NCBI RefSeq assembly: GCF_030362855.1
Contig: NZ_JAUCBP010000001.1
Span: 193,613-257,612, forward strand
DNA: 64,000 nucleotides
Source of the DNA: Neoalteromonas arenosi
GTDB lineage: Bacteria; Pseudomonadota; Gammaproteobacteria; Enterobacterales; Alteromonadaceae
Reading direction: 5' to 3'
Shown: positions 29,189 to 37,838 of the stretch, one piece after another
Position numbering within the stretch: the first letter of the stretch is position 1
How the letters are laid out: each line of letters opens with the position of its first letter
Notes under the pieces: model-generated
The model's database searches: none
The model's input: only the letters and a program-made list of their open reading frames with translations
What the model was told of the DNA's origin: nothing
Made by a program: the position numbers and the translations under genes

Positions 29189-30061
29189 TTATTTAATGTG
29201 CGCGTATTTCTGCACAAAAACATCGGTAAAGCGTTGTGCCGAATTATCATCCATATTGAAATAGAGTGAGGGTTCAATAAGCTCTACTTCCATCACTGCC
29301 AATCCTTGGTCTGTTTCGATGAGATCGACGCGCGCATACAAGGCTCGTTGCGGTAATGCTGCAAGGGTTTGTTTAGCCACCGCATACATTTGTGCCGTTG
29401 GCTCCACACTAGCCAAACGGCCACCGTGCTCTTCTTGAACTCTAAAATCGTCTGTTTTAGGTGTTTTCAAAATTGCGTGACTGTACTGGTGATCAAAGTA
29501 GAACAAGCTGAATTCACCGGGTGACAACACACTGGGTAAAAACGGCTGGATCATTAACGCTCGCTCTGCAAACACATCTTGTAACGCACCTTTATAGTCG
29601 TCAATTTGTGCACTGGGGATCCGATAAGTGTGATCTGCATTGGCACTAACCACCGGTTTTACAATCAGCGTATCAACCTTGAATTTTGCCAATCCTCGCT
29701 CGAGCATATCGTGCTCATAATGCTCAAACCATAGGGTTGGTACTATGGGAACGCCTTGCTTATTCAGATCGCGCAAATAAGTCTTGGCAACGTTCCACTC
29801 CATTAAAGAATAAGGATTCTCTAATATTGCTTCGGATTGCTCAATATTGCTTAGACACGTGAGAAATGCGTCTGCATCATCCTGGTAGTCCCAAGGGCTG
29901 CGTACAATAACGACGTCAAAACGATCCCAATCGACTGTCGTATCGCGCCAAGAAATGTGCTCGGTTTGCCAGCCAGCCTGGCGCATAGGCGCATCTAACA
30001 TGTGGTCGTAGGCAAAGAAGTCTTCCAGACTATCCATCGTTAATATCGCGACCTTCGGCAT
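29189..30061 (-). CDS. ATP-grasp domain protein
   Basis: A 290-residue cytosolic protein with an ATP-grasp fold. The N-terminal part has DVVIVRSPWDYQDD and a WNVAKTYL helix. The ATP-binding lobe has LIVKPVVSANADHTYRI, where the lysine binds phosphate. The metal site is near the C-terminus: ARVDLIETDQGLAVMEVELIEPSLYF, with the E-x-E pair and a later N. Overall it resembles the RimK/DcsG-type peptide or amide ligases, so it probably joins an amino group to an acyl-phosphate. The substrate is unknown. It lies 15 bp downstream of a DsrE-like gene and is probably cotranscribed with it. Confidence 0.75.
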   Translation of the reverse strand: MPKVAILTMDSLEDFFAYDHMLDAPMRQAGWQTEHISWRDTTVDWDRFDVVIVRSPWDYQDDADAFLTCLSNIEQSEAILENPYSLMEWNVAKTYLRDLNKQGVPIVPTLWFEHYEHDMLERGLAKFKVDTLIVKPVVSANADHTYRIPSAQIDDYKGALQDVFAERALMIQPFLPSVLSPGEFSLFYFDHQYSHAILKTPKTDDFRVQEEHGGRLASVEPTAQMYAVAKQTLAALPQRALYARVDLIETDQGLAVMEVELIEPSLYFNMDDNSAQRFTDVFVQKYAHIK

Positions 30062-30076
30062 ACTAGTTCCTCATAC

Positions 30077-30622
30077 TCAAAAGGGATTAACGGTATAGCC
30101 CTGTTGCTGCAACAGGGCATGTGCTGTCATTGCCGACAAATGCATTTGCACGCCATCGATCAATTGAGAACGATTAATCTCATATGCGGTAGCGCTTTGA
30201 CCGCACAGAATAACTTGCACCTGATTGGCCATCAAGGCTTCTAGTAAGGGACGATTGGGATTGTCCATTTCAAACGCTTTTTGAAAGGTTGGATGATCGA
30301 GTAAATCTAAACTTGCCTTGCCGTGCACGACCAGAGCTAACTCTATATTTTCTGGCTTCACGCCATTAGCGACATGCATATTAATAAACCGCGCCAAGCT
30401 ATCAAATTGGCGGTTAACTTCGCCGGGCTCGGCTGCTTTAACTACATCAAAAGCCACTTTAAAAGATGCGCCCTCTGGCAACATCACTTTTTCAACCGGG
30501 CCGTGTTTACCAAACCCTGTGATTAGCGGACCATCGGCAAAAACCGACAACTGAGCATGCAGCGATGATGTAAGCATCACAGCGCCAAGTGAAAAGAAGA
30601 GTTTAGTCAGCGAAAGTTGCAT
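30077..30622 (-). CDS. Exported DsrE/DsrF-like protein
   Basis: A 181-residue protein with an N-terminal signal peptide (LFFSLGAVMLTSSLHA). The DsrE-like fold follows: KVAFDVVKAAEPGEVNRQFDSLARFINMHVANGVKPENIELALVVHGKASLDLL, then QVILCGQSATAYEI with a conserved cysteine. The DsrE family handles sulfur or persulfide transfer in the cytoplasm, but exported members like this are common and uncharacterised. It is the first gene of a likely two-gene unit with the ATP-grasp gene, and divergent from the M14 peptidase. Confidence 0.78.
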   Translation of the reverse strand: MQLSLTKLFFSLGAVMLTSSLHAQLSVFADGPLITGFGKHGPVEKVMLPEGASFKVAFDVVKAAEPGEVNRQFDSLARFINMHVANGVKPENIELALVVHGKASLDLLDHPTFQKAFEMDNPNRPLLEALMANQVQVILCGQSATAYEINRSQLIDGVQMHLSAMTAHALLQQQGYTVNPF

Positions 30623-30685
30623 ATCGTGCTTCCTTAAAGAATTTTGTCAAAATTAACACGCTACTCATCTTTCTGCTGGAGTTTT

Positions 30686-30706
30686 ACTCAACTGAGTGGG
30701 TTGAGT
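30686..30706. promoter_or_regulatory. Inverted repeat in DsrE/M14 divergent promoter
   Basis: ACTCAAC at 30686-30692 and GTTGAGT at 30700-30706 form a 7-bp perfect inverted repeat with a 7-bp spacer, in the 142-bp gap between two divergent genes. It is a candidate binding site; the regulator is unknown. Confidence 0.4.
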
Positions 30707-30764
30707 TTGATCATTGCGACCATCGCGCCTAGGCTATAGGCGAATGAATTTTAAGGAACAAAGA

Positions 30765-31679
30765 ATGGCTTATACACAACCGGTTGGTACACCCGGAAAA
30801 CCCTGGGGCGATAGTGAAAAAGCTCAATGGTTAGCGCAACAGAGTGTGCAGCGTTCGTATGCTGATGAGGTGGTAGCCAAGTTACGCAATATTGACGCTA
30901 GATTTACGCTAGAACAATATGGTGCACTACCTTACGACACGGCGCGCTACCCTCTATACGCGGCTAAATCAAGCAACTGGCAGTCTGATAAGCCCACCAT
31001 TTTGGTTACTGGCGGTGTACACGGTTATGAGACCAGTGGTGTACAAGGCGCAATTGGCTTTCTACAATTCGGTGCGAATGCTTATCTCGCCGATTTTAAC
31101 TTTATAGTGTTGCCCTGTATCAGCCCATGGGGTTATGAAACCATAAATCGTTGGAACCCCTATGCTTTGGATCCCAATCGCTCTTTCTACCCCAATAGTC
31201 CCGCGCCTGAATCAGAGCAAGCAATGACTTATGTTGCTAAGCAAGCAGCGAAATTGTTAGCGCATTTTGACCTGCACGAAACAACCGATACGGATAACAC
31301 TGAATTTAGGCCTGCGCTGGCCGATCGAGATGGCACAACGCATGACAATTGGAATATTCCAGATGGCTTTTACACCGTTGACGACAGCAATCGCCCACAA
31401 GACAAATTTCAAGCGGCTGTAATTGCATCGGTGGCGAATGTTACTCATATAGCGCCTGCCGATGAGCATGGGAAAATCATCGGTGCTGATGTTCAGCAAA
31501 AAGGTGTTATTCATTACGACAAGCGCAAACTATTCTTGTGCGGTGGATTCACTGATGCGCCTTATGTCACTACCACTGAAGTTTATCCCGATAGCCCTAA
31601 GGCCACACCCCAGCAGTGTATCGATGCCCAAATCGCAGCGATACAAGGAGGTTTAGGCCACTTACTTAGTCAGCGTTAA
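30765..31679 (+). CDS. M14-type zinc carboxypeptidase/deacylase
   Basis: A 304-residue protein from ATG 30765 (MAYTQPVGTPG), chosen because TTAAGGAA precedes it; the longer frame to 30714 is not supported. The zinc motif H86-G-Y-E89 is in VTGGVHGYETSG, D136-P-N-R139-S is in the substrate-binding loop, and the third ligand is H171 in FDLHETTDTD. These are the marks of the M14 / succinylglutamate-desuccinylase-like group. No signal peptide, so cytosolic. The substrate is unknown. It overlaps the convergent LysR gene by 14 bases. Confidence 0.8.
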   Translation: MAYTQPVGTPGKPWGDSEKAQWLAQQSVQRSYADEVVAKLRNIDARFTLEQYGALPYDTARYPLYAAKSSNWQSDKPTILVTGGVHGYETSGVQGAIGFLQFGANAYLADFNFIVLPCISPWGYETINRWNPYALDPNRSFYPNSPAPESEQAMTYVAKQAAKLLAHFDLHETTDTDNTEFRPALADRDGTTHDNWNIPDGFYTVDDSNRPQDKFQAAVIASVANVTHIAPADEHGKIIGADVQQKGVIHYDKRKLFLCGGFTDAPYVTTTEVYPDSPKATPQQCIDAQIAAIQGGLGHLLSQR

Positions 31680-32571
31680 GCGCGATATTATCGCGTAACT
31701 TTGCCGCTGCGTATTCAATGAACTGCTTGGTACGGGCGTTCGCTTTGCGGCCCGCCAAGTGGATCAGGTTGACGGGCAGTGGTTCATTTTCAAAGTCTTT
31801 AAGCAATCTAACAAGAGAACCTGCGCGGATCCCATCGCTGACTTGGTAGGACATACGCTGAGTCAGTCCCTGACCGCGAATTGCCGCTTGTACTGCGGCA
31901 TTGTTGTCACTGACTTTAAAGCGACATTTGAGCTTTACATTTTGCTCTTTGCCATTGCTGTAATAGCGCCAAGTCGACATTTCACTTTGCGTATTGGTTG
32001 TAATAGTCGTGAAATTAGAAACCTCTTCTGGTGTATTGGGTACACCATGAGCATCTGCAAAAGCTGGCGAACAACAGGTTATTTGCCTAACTTGACCTAC
32101 TTTTATTGCATATAAGCCTGAATCTTTTAAATGCCCAATTCGTAGCGCTACATCAATATGCTCATCAAGTAAGTTAATCACGTGATCTTGTAACTTTAAT
32201 TGCACATTGACTTTGGGAAAATCATCCAAGAACGCACAGATAATTGGCATTAAATGCAATTGTCCAAACATCACCGGCGCAGAAATCCGCAATTGTCCTT
32301 GCGGCTCCACATAACTACCCGAGACTAAATCTTCGGCACTTTGTAGCTCATCCAAAATCCGCTGTGATTCTTGCTGATAAATACGCCCTGCCTCGGTAAG
32401 TACTATGCTACGAGTAGTACGGTTAAACAACAGCACCTGCAAGTAGTCCTCTAACTGTGCAATAGATCGAGTTACAACTGGCGCAGAAATGTTGAGCGCG
32501 CGGCTAGCACCAACAAAACTGCCTTGCTCACAAACGGCGAGAAATATCTTCATTACTTCTAGCTTGTTCAC
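31666..32571 (-). CDS. LysR family transcriptional regulator
   Basis: A 301-residue LysR regulator. The winged-helix N-terminus reads MKIFLAVCEQGSFVGASRALNISAPVVTRSIAQLEDYLQVLLFNRTTRSIVLTEAG, and the effector-binding domain follows. It is divergent from a glutathione transferase/flavin split-barrel pair with a 136-bp AT-rich gap between, the usual layout for a LysR protein controlling its neighbours. I could not settle on one T-N11-A operator in the gap. The inducer is unknown. Confidence 0.93.
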   Translation of the reverse strand: MNKLEVMKIFLAVCEQGSFVGASRALNISAPVVTRSIAQLEDYLQVLLFNRTTRSIVLTEAGRIYQQESQRILDELQSAEDLVSGSYVEPQGQLRISAPVMFGQLHLMPIICAFLDDFPKVNVQLKLQDHVINLLDEHIDVALRIGHLKDSGLYAIKVGQVRQITCCSPAFADAHGVPNTPEEVSNFTTITTNTQSEMSTWRYYSNGKEQNVKLKCRFKVSDNNAAVQAAIRGQGLTQRMSYQVSDGIRAGSLVRLLKDFENEPLPVNLIHLAGRKANARTKQFIEYAAAKLRDNIALNAD

Positions 32572-32707
32572 GCTCTTATTATTCCATTTTTAGCAATAAT
32601 CAATTTCTAATTTTACCAATTATTTATCATAAATACAGCTATACACTGAATGACATCAACATTGCAGTACCCGTTGTACTTACCCAAAACTTTATGAGGA
32701 TTACATT

Positions 32708-33364
32708 GTGAACGTACATTTCCCTGCGCATGGCGCACCCATTAAGCTATATCGCAACCCACTCTCTGGTCATAGCCATAAAGTTGAACTTATGCTGCGC
32801 TTGCTTGAATTACCATTTCAGACTATTGACGTAAAAATGGCAGAAGGTGAACACAAGTCGGAATCGTTTACTAAGATGAACCCTTTCGGTCAGGTGCCGG
32901 TTATTGATGACAACGGTACTTTTGTCAGCGACTCTAATGCCATTTTGGTTTATCTAACCACTCGCTATCAGCACGCTTATCAGTGGTGGCCAGAAACACC
33001 CGTCAAGCAAGCCGCAGTACAACGCTGGTTTTCCGTATCAGCTGGTGAAATTGCGTTTGGCCCTGCAGCAGCACGCTTGGTCACCGTATTCGGCGCAAGC
33101 CTTGATCACGAACTCGCCAAACAACGCGCGCACCAGTTGTTTGCCATTATGGAGCGCACACTCAACGCGCAGCCGTATCTAACGGGTCAGCAAATCAATG
33201 TTGCTGACATCGCCTGCTATAGCTATACGGCCCACGCTCCCGAAGGCGGTGTATCACTTCATGACTACCCTAATATTCGCGCCTGGCTACTTCGAATTGA
33301 AAGCCTAGATCAATTCCAAGGTATGCATAAAACGCCATTGGCTGCACTAAAACAAGCGAGCTAA
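32708..33364 (+). CDS. Glutathione S-transferase family protein
   Basis: A 218-residue GST. The N-terminal thioredoxin-fold domain has KLYRNPLSGHSHKVELMLRLLELPFQTIDV, cis-proline loop FGQVPVIDDNG and SDSNAILVYL. The helical C-terminal domain has LTGQQINVADIACYSYTAHAPEGGVSL. The start is GTG at 32708 behind GAGGA; TTG 32706 is out of frame. It lies 4 bp ahead of the PNPOx-like gene, so the two form an operon, probably under the divergent LysR regulator. The substrate is unknown; a role in electrophile detoxification is inferred. Confidence 0.88.
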   Translation: MNVHFPAHGAPIKLYRNPLSGHSHKVELMLRLLELPFQTIDVKMAEGEHKSESFTKMNPFGQVPVIDDNGTFVSDSNAILVYLTTRYQHAYQWWPETPVKQAAVQRWFSVSAGEIAFGPAAARLVTVFGASLDHELAKQRAHQLFAIMERTLNAQPYLTGQQINVADIACYSYTAHAPEGGVSLHDYPNIRAWLLRIESLDQFQGMHKTPLAALKQAS

Positions 33365-33368
33365 GACT

Positions 33369-34400
33369 ATGTATGACACACCATTTCACGAAGCGGAGCG
33401 CCGTATTCAACGCAAATTAGGCATTGAAGAACGCGTGTATAAACAAGTACGCAAATTTATTCGCCCACATATGCCCGAGCAGCATCAGACGTTTTATGCC
33501 TCGCTACCCTTCGTGTTATTGAGTGTTTTAGACAACCAGGGGCACCCCTGGTTGACACCAGCATTTGGTAAGCCGGGCTTTGTTACAGTGCCTGATGAAG
33601 CATCACTGCAGATCAATGGTAAACCGCTACTTGCTGATGCTATTGACCTCGAGTTAAGCGCTGGTCATAAAGTTGGAATGCTCGGCATCGAGCTTCCTTC
33701 GCGTCGTCGCAATCGCGTCAATGGCACGATTCACGAGCAGGGCGATAAACAAATACACATCACCGTCGATCAGAGCTTTGGTAACTGCCCTAAATACATT
33801 CAACAACGCACAGTAAAGCTATCAACGTCACCTAAGCAGGCGCGCGTTGAGCAACGCCCCTCGCTAAGTGAAAACATTGAGGGCTTTATTGCCAATGCTG
33901 ATACGTTTTTTATCGCTTCGCGAGTCAAGGAATTGAGTAGCGATCCTCGTGCAGGATTAGATGCTTCCCATCGCGGAGGCAACCCCGGTTTTGTTAAGGT
34001 AGAGACTGACAAAAATGTCACGCGTTTGCGCTTCCCCGATTTTTCCGGGAATAAATTCTTTAATACCATTGGCAACATTATTAGCGACCCACGTGTAGGT
34101 TTGTTCTTCCCTGATTTCGATAATGGCCACGGCTACTTTATCCAAGGTCGAGCCAACGTCGTATGGGATGAAGAGGTATTAGCCGAATACCCCGGGGCTG
34201 AACGATTTGTAGAAGTGGAGGTGGAGCGAGTTGTGGCTATGTATGATGCAATGCCAATTGAAACCAAGCTAGAACAGACTTCACCGTTTTTGGTAGGGAC
34301 CGGTGATTGGCAAGACTTGGCAGCCAAACTCCTGCCAGAGAATACGTTCCATGCGCTGTTTTTGGCGGGGTATGATTATGCTAAGTCAACGATCGATTAG
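33369..34400 (+). CDS. Two-domain flavin split-barrel (PNPOx-like) protein
   Basis: A 343-residue protein with two pyridoxamine-phosphate-oxidase-like split barrels. The first is at about 40-150 (FVLLSVLDNQGHPWLTPAFGKPGFVTV). The second is at about 170-290 (ADTFFIASRVKELSSDPRAGLDASHRGGNPGFVKV, then GNKFFNTIGNIISDPRVGLFFPD). Such proteins bind FMN or F420-like cofactors; this type lacks the ferredoxin-reductase domain sometimes fused to it. It is 4 bp from the GST gene, so a joint redox/detoxification task under the LysR regulator is likely but unproven. Confidence 0.8.
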   Translation: MYDTPFHEAERRIQRKLGIEERVYKQVRKFIRPHMPEQHQTFYASLPFVLLSVLDNQGHPWLTPAFGKPGFVTVPDEASLQINGKPLLADAIDLELSAGHKVGMLGIELPSRRRNRVNGTIHEQGDKQIHITVDQSFGNCPKYIQQRTVKLSTSPKQARVEQRPSLSENIEGFIANADTFFIASRVKELSSDPRAGLDASHRGGNPGFVKVETDKNVTRLRFPDFSGNKFFNTIGNIISDPRVGLFFPDFDNGHGYFIQGRANVVWDEEVLAEYPGAERFVEVEVERVVAMYDAMPIETKLEQTSPFLVGTGDWQDLAAKLLPENTFHALFLAGYDYAKSTID

Positions 34401-34481
34401 TCCATCTGGCCGCAACAAACGAGACTTATCATGCGGTTATGCTACCTTTTTTTGGTTAAAGCAAAAAAGTGCGTACTCGTT

Positions 34482-35432
34482 ATGGCCCAACAATTCATCA
34501 AAACAGGCTTAGGTTTGTCGTTGGCGGTGTTAACTGCAGCAGGCTGTGCGCAAACCGAGCAAGCAAGCGATGACCTAATCGCCTACCCGGGTTACACCGG
34601 CAATTACGACGGTTTTACTTTAGTGTTAGATGACCGTTTTGATACCTTTAACACCGATGTGTGGAAGAAGGGCGATGGCGCCGTTGGCGGTGAATCGGTA
34701 TGCCGCTTTCAAGACCAAGGTGTACAAATCAATAACGGTATTTTAGCGCTGACCATTCGCGAAGAATACGTCGCACCAAGCTATTCGGAAGACCACCAGC
34801 AGCAAAAGGGCGATTACCAGTATTCATGTGGCGAAATGCGTACCAGACCTGATATGCGGATCCGCTACGGCCGCATTGAAACGCGCATGAAAGCACCTAA
34901 TCGGGAAACCGCTTCTGGCTATATCTCGTCAATGTTCACATACGTCAAAGAGCACGATGATCAAGGTCGCCGTGAGTGGGAAGAAATTGATGTTGAGCTC
35001 GAAGGCGGTCGCCCAGATAAATTTCAAGCCAATCTGATTTACGGTATCGATACCTGGGAGTGGTGGCGTACTCGTGAATACGGTGCTTGGGAGGATAAAA
35101 TTGTTGTTGGCCCAGTCGATGAATGGCGTGTGTTTGCCATTGAGTGGTTACCCGATCGTATCTCTTGGTATGTGGACGGCGTATTAACTAAAACCTTATT
35201 GCAGACTGATATTGATTGTCAGCCCGAGTGTGTTGAGCCGCAGAAGAAACCAACGCCAATCCCGGATAACTTCGCCGATCTAATGATGAACTTTTGGATC
35301 CCGAATGATTCGATTCAGGATGTATTTGGCGGTAATAAGCGCCTCAACGAGTACCCAATGAAAACCGAATATGACTGGATTCGATACTACCAATTAGATG
35401 CAGAGCCGATTGAGCATTGGAGTGGCAGGTAA
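34482..35432 (+). CDS. GH16 family lipoprotein glycoside hydrolase
   Basis: A 316-residue predicted lipoprotein. From ATG 34482 the signal is FIKTGLGLSLAVLTAAGC with Cys22; an upstream ATG at 34431 would add 17 hydrophobic residues and is less likely. The GH16 beta-jelly-roll core includes YSCGEMRTRPDMRIRYGRIETRMKAP. The catalytic E168-I-D170-V-E172 box is in WEEIDVELEGG. Substrates of GH16 are beta-1,3/1,4-glucans or marine galactans; which one cannot be told here. No other polysaccharide-utilisation gene is adjacent. It ends ahead of a stem-loop shared with the convergent DUF6768 gene. Confidence 0.88.
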   Translation: MAQQFIKTGLGLSLAVLTAAGCAQTEQASDDLIAYPGYTGNYDGFTLVLDDRFDTFNTDVWKKGDGAVGGESVCRFQDQGVQINNGILALTIREEYVAPSYSEDHQQQKGDYQYSCGEMRTRPDMRIRYGRIETRMKAPNRETASGYISSMFTYVKEHDDQGRREWEEIDVELEGGRPDKFQANLIYGIDTWEWWRTREYGAWEDKIVVGPVDEWRVFAIEWLPDRISWYVDGVLTKTLLQTDIDCQPECVEPQKKPTPIPDNFADLMMNFWIPNDSIQDVFGGNKRLNEYPMKTEYDWIRYYQLDAEPIEHWSGR

Positions 35433-35439
35433 CAGAGCT

Positions 35440-35473
35440 TTTAGTCATCCGGACGCAGGCCGAGATGACTAAA
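35440..35473. terminator. Hairpin between convergent genes
   Basis: 10-bp perfect arms TTTAGTCATC/GATGACTAAA around a 14-base GC-rich loop, in the 59-bp gap between the GH16 and DUF6768 stop codons. There is no clear T-run on either side, so a bidirectional terminator is likely but not certain. Confidence 0.5.
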
Positions 35474-35491
35474 CGGTGAAGATGTTCATCG

Positions 35492-35848
35492 CTACTTCTG
35501 GGCTAACAACCTCAGCTCCAACATACGCAATTCGCGCGATAGAATGTTTCGATTGGTTTGCATAAAGATCCAGAGTTTAGTTGCCACTTGCGCAATAAGG
35601 CTCATGATCAGTAGCACGCCCCAAAAGACCTGCTCTTCTGGCCCAACGGTGAAGAACTTATACCCCAACCAAAACATAACTATCGACAGCACAATAGCAA
35701 TTGCATAGCCCAACTTCATCACGCCAGCAAAACTGTTGTCAAAGCCGTGTTTTAGGTACTCAAACAAGCCGCCATCGACTAGAGCATCGAGTTCTTTGGC
35801 TTGACCTTGCAGGGTTTGGGAAATTTTATCATCGAGTTCATTTTTCAT
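35492..35848 (-). CDS. DUF6768-like small membrane protein
   Basis: A 118-residue protein from ATG 35848, preceded by GGAG seven bases upstream; the track extends to a GTG at 35860 that overlaps the sigma-factor stop. Residues 1-50 form an acidic soluble head (ELDDKISQTLQGQAKELDALVD). Two membrane helices follow (LGYAIAIVLSIVMFWLGYKFF and FWGVLLIMSLIAQVATKLWIF), then a basic C-terminal helix. Its place directly behind an ECF sigma gene suggests it could act as the anti-sigma factor, although it lacks a recognisable anti-sigma domain. Function is inferred from position only. Confidence 0.65.
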   Translation of the reverse strand: MKNELDDKISQTLQGQAKELDALVDGGLFEYLKHGFDNSFAGVMKLGYAIAIVLSIVMFWLGYKFFTVGPEEQVFWGVLLIMSLIAQVATKLWIFMQTNRNILSRELRMLELRLLAQK

Positions 35849-35859
35849 TTCAGTCTCCA

Positions 35860-36375
35860 CTATCCAGTCTGTTCGATATGCCGTTTCAATTGCTCTCGAG
35901 CTCTGTGTAAACGCGATTTAACCGTGCCCATTGGCACATCAACAATCAGTGAAATTTCACGTACCGACATATCGTTTAAATAGTACAGCTCTACCATTTC
36001 CCGCTCTTCATCCGCGAGCTTGGTCAAGAGCGGTAACACATAAGAGGCATCATTGATGTCGGTACTTACGGTTGTTTCCGGCGCACTCGACGATGGCAGT
36101 TCTTTACTCGCCTTTCTCTGCCAATCAATAATTTCCCAGCGCAGTGCTTTGAATAACCAACTTCTAAACAGTGAAACATCCCTCAGTCGCATCACCCGTT
36201 TAGTAACCTGTAACCAAACATTCTGCACCAAATCTTCGGCTACCATGGCATCACTTACACGCAACACCGCGTACTTGCGCATACTTACATGAAAGTGTTG
36301 ATACAACTCACCTAAGGCCGCTCGGCGCCCAGCTTGTAGCTCCAATACTAAGATTTCTATTTCGGCTTCGATCAT
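35860..36375 (-). CDS. ECF family RNA polymerase sigma factor
   Basis: A 171-residue sigma-70 family protein from ATG 36375 (MIEAEIEILVLELQAGRR). The frame continues to 36504, but that part does not resemble a sigma N-terminus. Region 2 is RAALGELYQHFHVSMRKYAVLRVSDAMVAEDLVQNVWLQV. Region 4 is LLTKLADEEREMVELYYLNDMSVREISLIVDVPMGTVKSRLHRAREQLK. It drives an unknown regulon. The stop codon overlaps the GTG of the next frame by one base and the small membrane protein follows, so the two are cotranscribed. Confidence 0.88.
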   Translation of the reverse strand: MIEAEIEILVLELQAGRRAALGELYQHFHVSMRKYAVLRVSDAMVAEDLVQNVWLQVTKRVMRLRDVSLFRSWLFKALRWEIIDWQRKASKELPSSSAPETTVSTDINDASYVLPLLTKLADEEREMVELYYLNDMSVREISLIVDVPMGTVKSRLHRAREQLKRHIEQTG

Positions 36376-36577
36376 GAGTTTAAAATTATCAACAATAGGG
36401 CCAATAAAAAGCGCACTAGTAGTTCCAGTATATCCGTGGGCATTAAGATTAATTTCATCGCCAAGACAGTGTAAAGACGAACCAATTATTAAAGTGGTTC
36501 GCACTTATTGCGGTTTTTTAATGATAGAGACCCACATTAAGTCCGGAATAATGAGTGCTGGTGTTGATGTATGCTAA

Positions 36578-37756
36578 TCAAACATACTGCCCAGCGACCC
36601 AGCCGCTGGACCATGCCCATTGGAAATTATAGCCACCGAGCCAGCCGGTTACATCGACAACTTCACCAATAAAGTAAAGGCCAGGGACTTGCTTGGCTTC
36701 CATGGTTTTGGACGATAGGTAATCGGTATCCACACCGCCCAAAGTGACCTCAGCGGTGCGGTATCCCTCGGTACCATTGGGCTTCACTTGCCAATCATTG
36801 AAGCGATTACAAATCGCAATTAACTGCTTCTCGTTGTATTGCTTTAACGGTTTATTGTCGATTCCAAATACCGCCAAAATAGTTTGCACAAAGCGCTTGG
36901 GGAACCATTCATTGAGGACATTCGATAGTAGTGAGTTAGTGTTGCTATTACGCAGTGCCAATAGCTTTTCGGTAAAGTCTGCGGCGGGGGTAATATCAAA
37001 ACTGACGGTGTCGCCCGGCTCCCAAAAACTTGAGATCTGCAAAACAGCGGGGCCACTTAAACCGCGGTGAGTAAACAACATGCTTTCGTTAAACTGGGTA
37101 TTGTTGCAACTCGCTGCCGCATCAATGGAAACACCGCTAAGCTCGCTGAGTACCTCTTTGTCTTCGTCGTGCAAGGTAAAGGGTACTAACGCTGCGCGCA
37201 CCGGTGTCACGGGAATACCAAACTGTTCAGCAATTTTATAACCGAAGGGCGTAGCACCCAGTTTTGGCATGCTTAAACCGCCGGTTGCGACCACCAGAGA
37301 CTCGCACTGGTACTGACCATTCCCCGTATTAACCACAAAGTCATTTGCGGTTTTTTCGATACCTTCAACCGGGCAGCGATTAACCACGCGGACATTGGCC
37401 TTTTGGCACTCACTGAGCAGCATATCGACAATTTGCTTGGCTGAATCATCGCAAAATAACTGGCCGAGTGTTTTTTCGTGATGGGCAATGTCGTACTGAT
37501 TAACCAGTGCAATAAAATCCCACTGGGTATAGCGACTCAGTGCCGATTTGCAAAAGTGCGGGTTATTGGATAAGAAGTTTTCAGGGCTGGCGTACATATT
37601 GGTGAAGTTACAACGACCACCGCCGGACATCAGGATTTTACCACCGAGACGTTTAGCGTGATCCAGTACTACTACATTGCGACCGCGAAATCCTGCTTGC
37701 GCAGCACAAAAAAGCCCGGCCGCTCCGGCCCCAATAACAATTACGTCTGTTTTCAT
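36578..37756 (-). CDS. BaiN/HI0933 family flavoprotein
   Basis: A 392-residue NAD(P)/FAD-dependent oxidoreductase-like protein. The N-terminal dinucleotide-binding fold is VIVIGAGAAGLFCAAQAG. The diagnostic family block ILMSGGGRCNFTNMYASPENF follows, and the C-terminus has LYFIGEVVDVTGWLGGYNFQWAWSSGWVAG. BaiN-type members are linked to bile-acid dehydroxylation in clostridia, but most, including E. coli YhiN, have unknown substrates. It is a single gene with the peroxiredoxin terminator just upstream. Confidence 0.87.
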   Translation of the reverse strand: MKTDVIVIGAGAAGLFCAAQAGFRGRNVVVLDHAKRLGGKILMSGGGRCNFTNMYASPENFLSNNPHFCKSALSRYTQWDFIALVNQYDIAHHEKTLGQLFCDDSAKQIVDMLLSECQKANVRVVNRCPVEGIEKTANDFVVNTGNGQYQCESLVVATGGLSMPKLGATPFGYKIAEQFGIPVTPVRAALVPFTLHDEDKEVLSELSGVSIDAAASCNNTQFNESMLFTHRGLSGPAVLQISSFWEPGDTVSFDITPAADFTEKLLALRNSNTNSLLSNVLNEWFPKRFVQTILAVFGIDNKPLKQYNEKQLIAICNRFNDWQVKPNGTEGYRTAEVTLGGVDTDYLSSKTMEAKQVPGLYFIGEVVDVTGWLGGYNFQWAWSSGWVAGQYV

Positions 37757-37786
37757 TCGTTAGCTATTGCCCAAAAAGTAGCGGGC

Positions 37787-37812
37787 AAAAAAACGCCCCA
37801 AGACTGGGGCGT
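37787..37812 (-). terminator. Intrinsic terminator after peroxiredoxin gene
   Basis: Stem ACGCCCC/GGGGCGT with a 6-base loop at 37793-37812, followed in the minus direction by seven T. It lies 26 bp past the peroxiredoxin stop. Confidence 0.9.
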
Positions 37813-37838
37813 AGTATAACAAAAATTTGGGGTACCGA

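Noticed and set aside
32572-32707. LysR T-N11-A operator in the divergent gap
   Set aside because: The region is so AT-rich that several weak dyads fit; none stands out.
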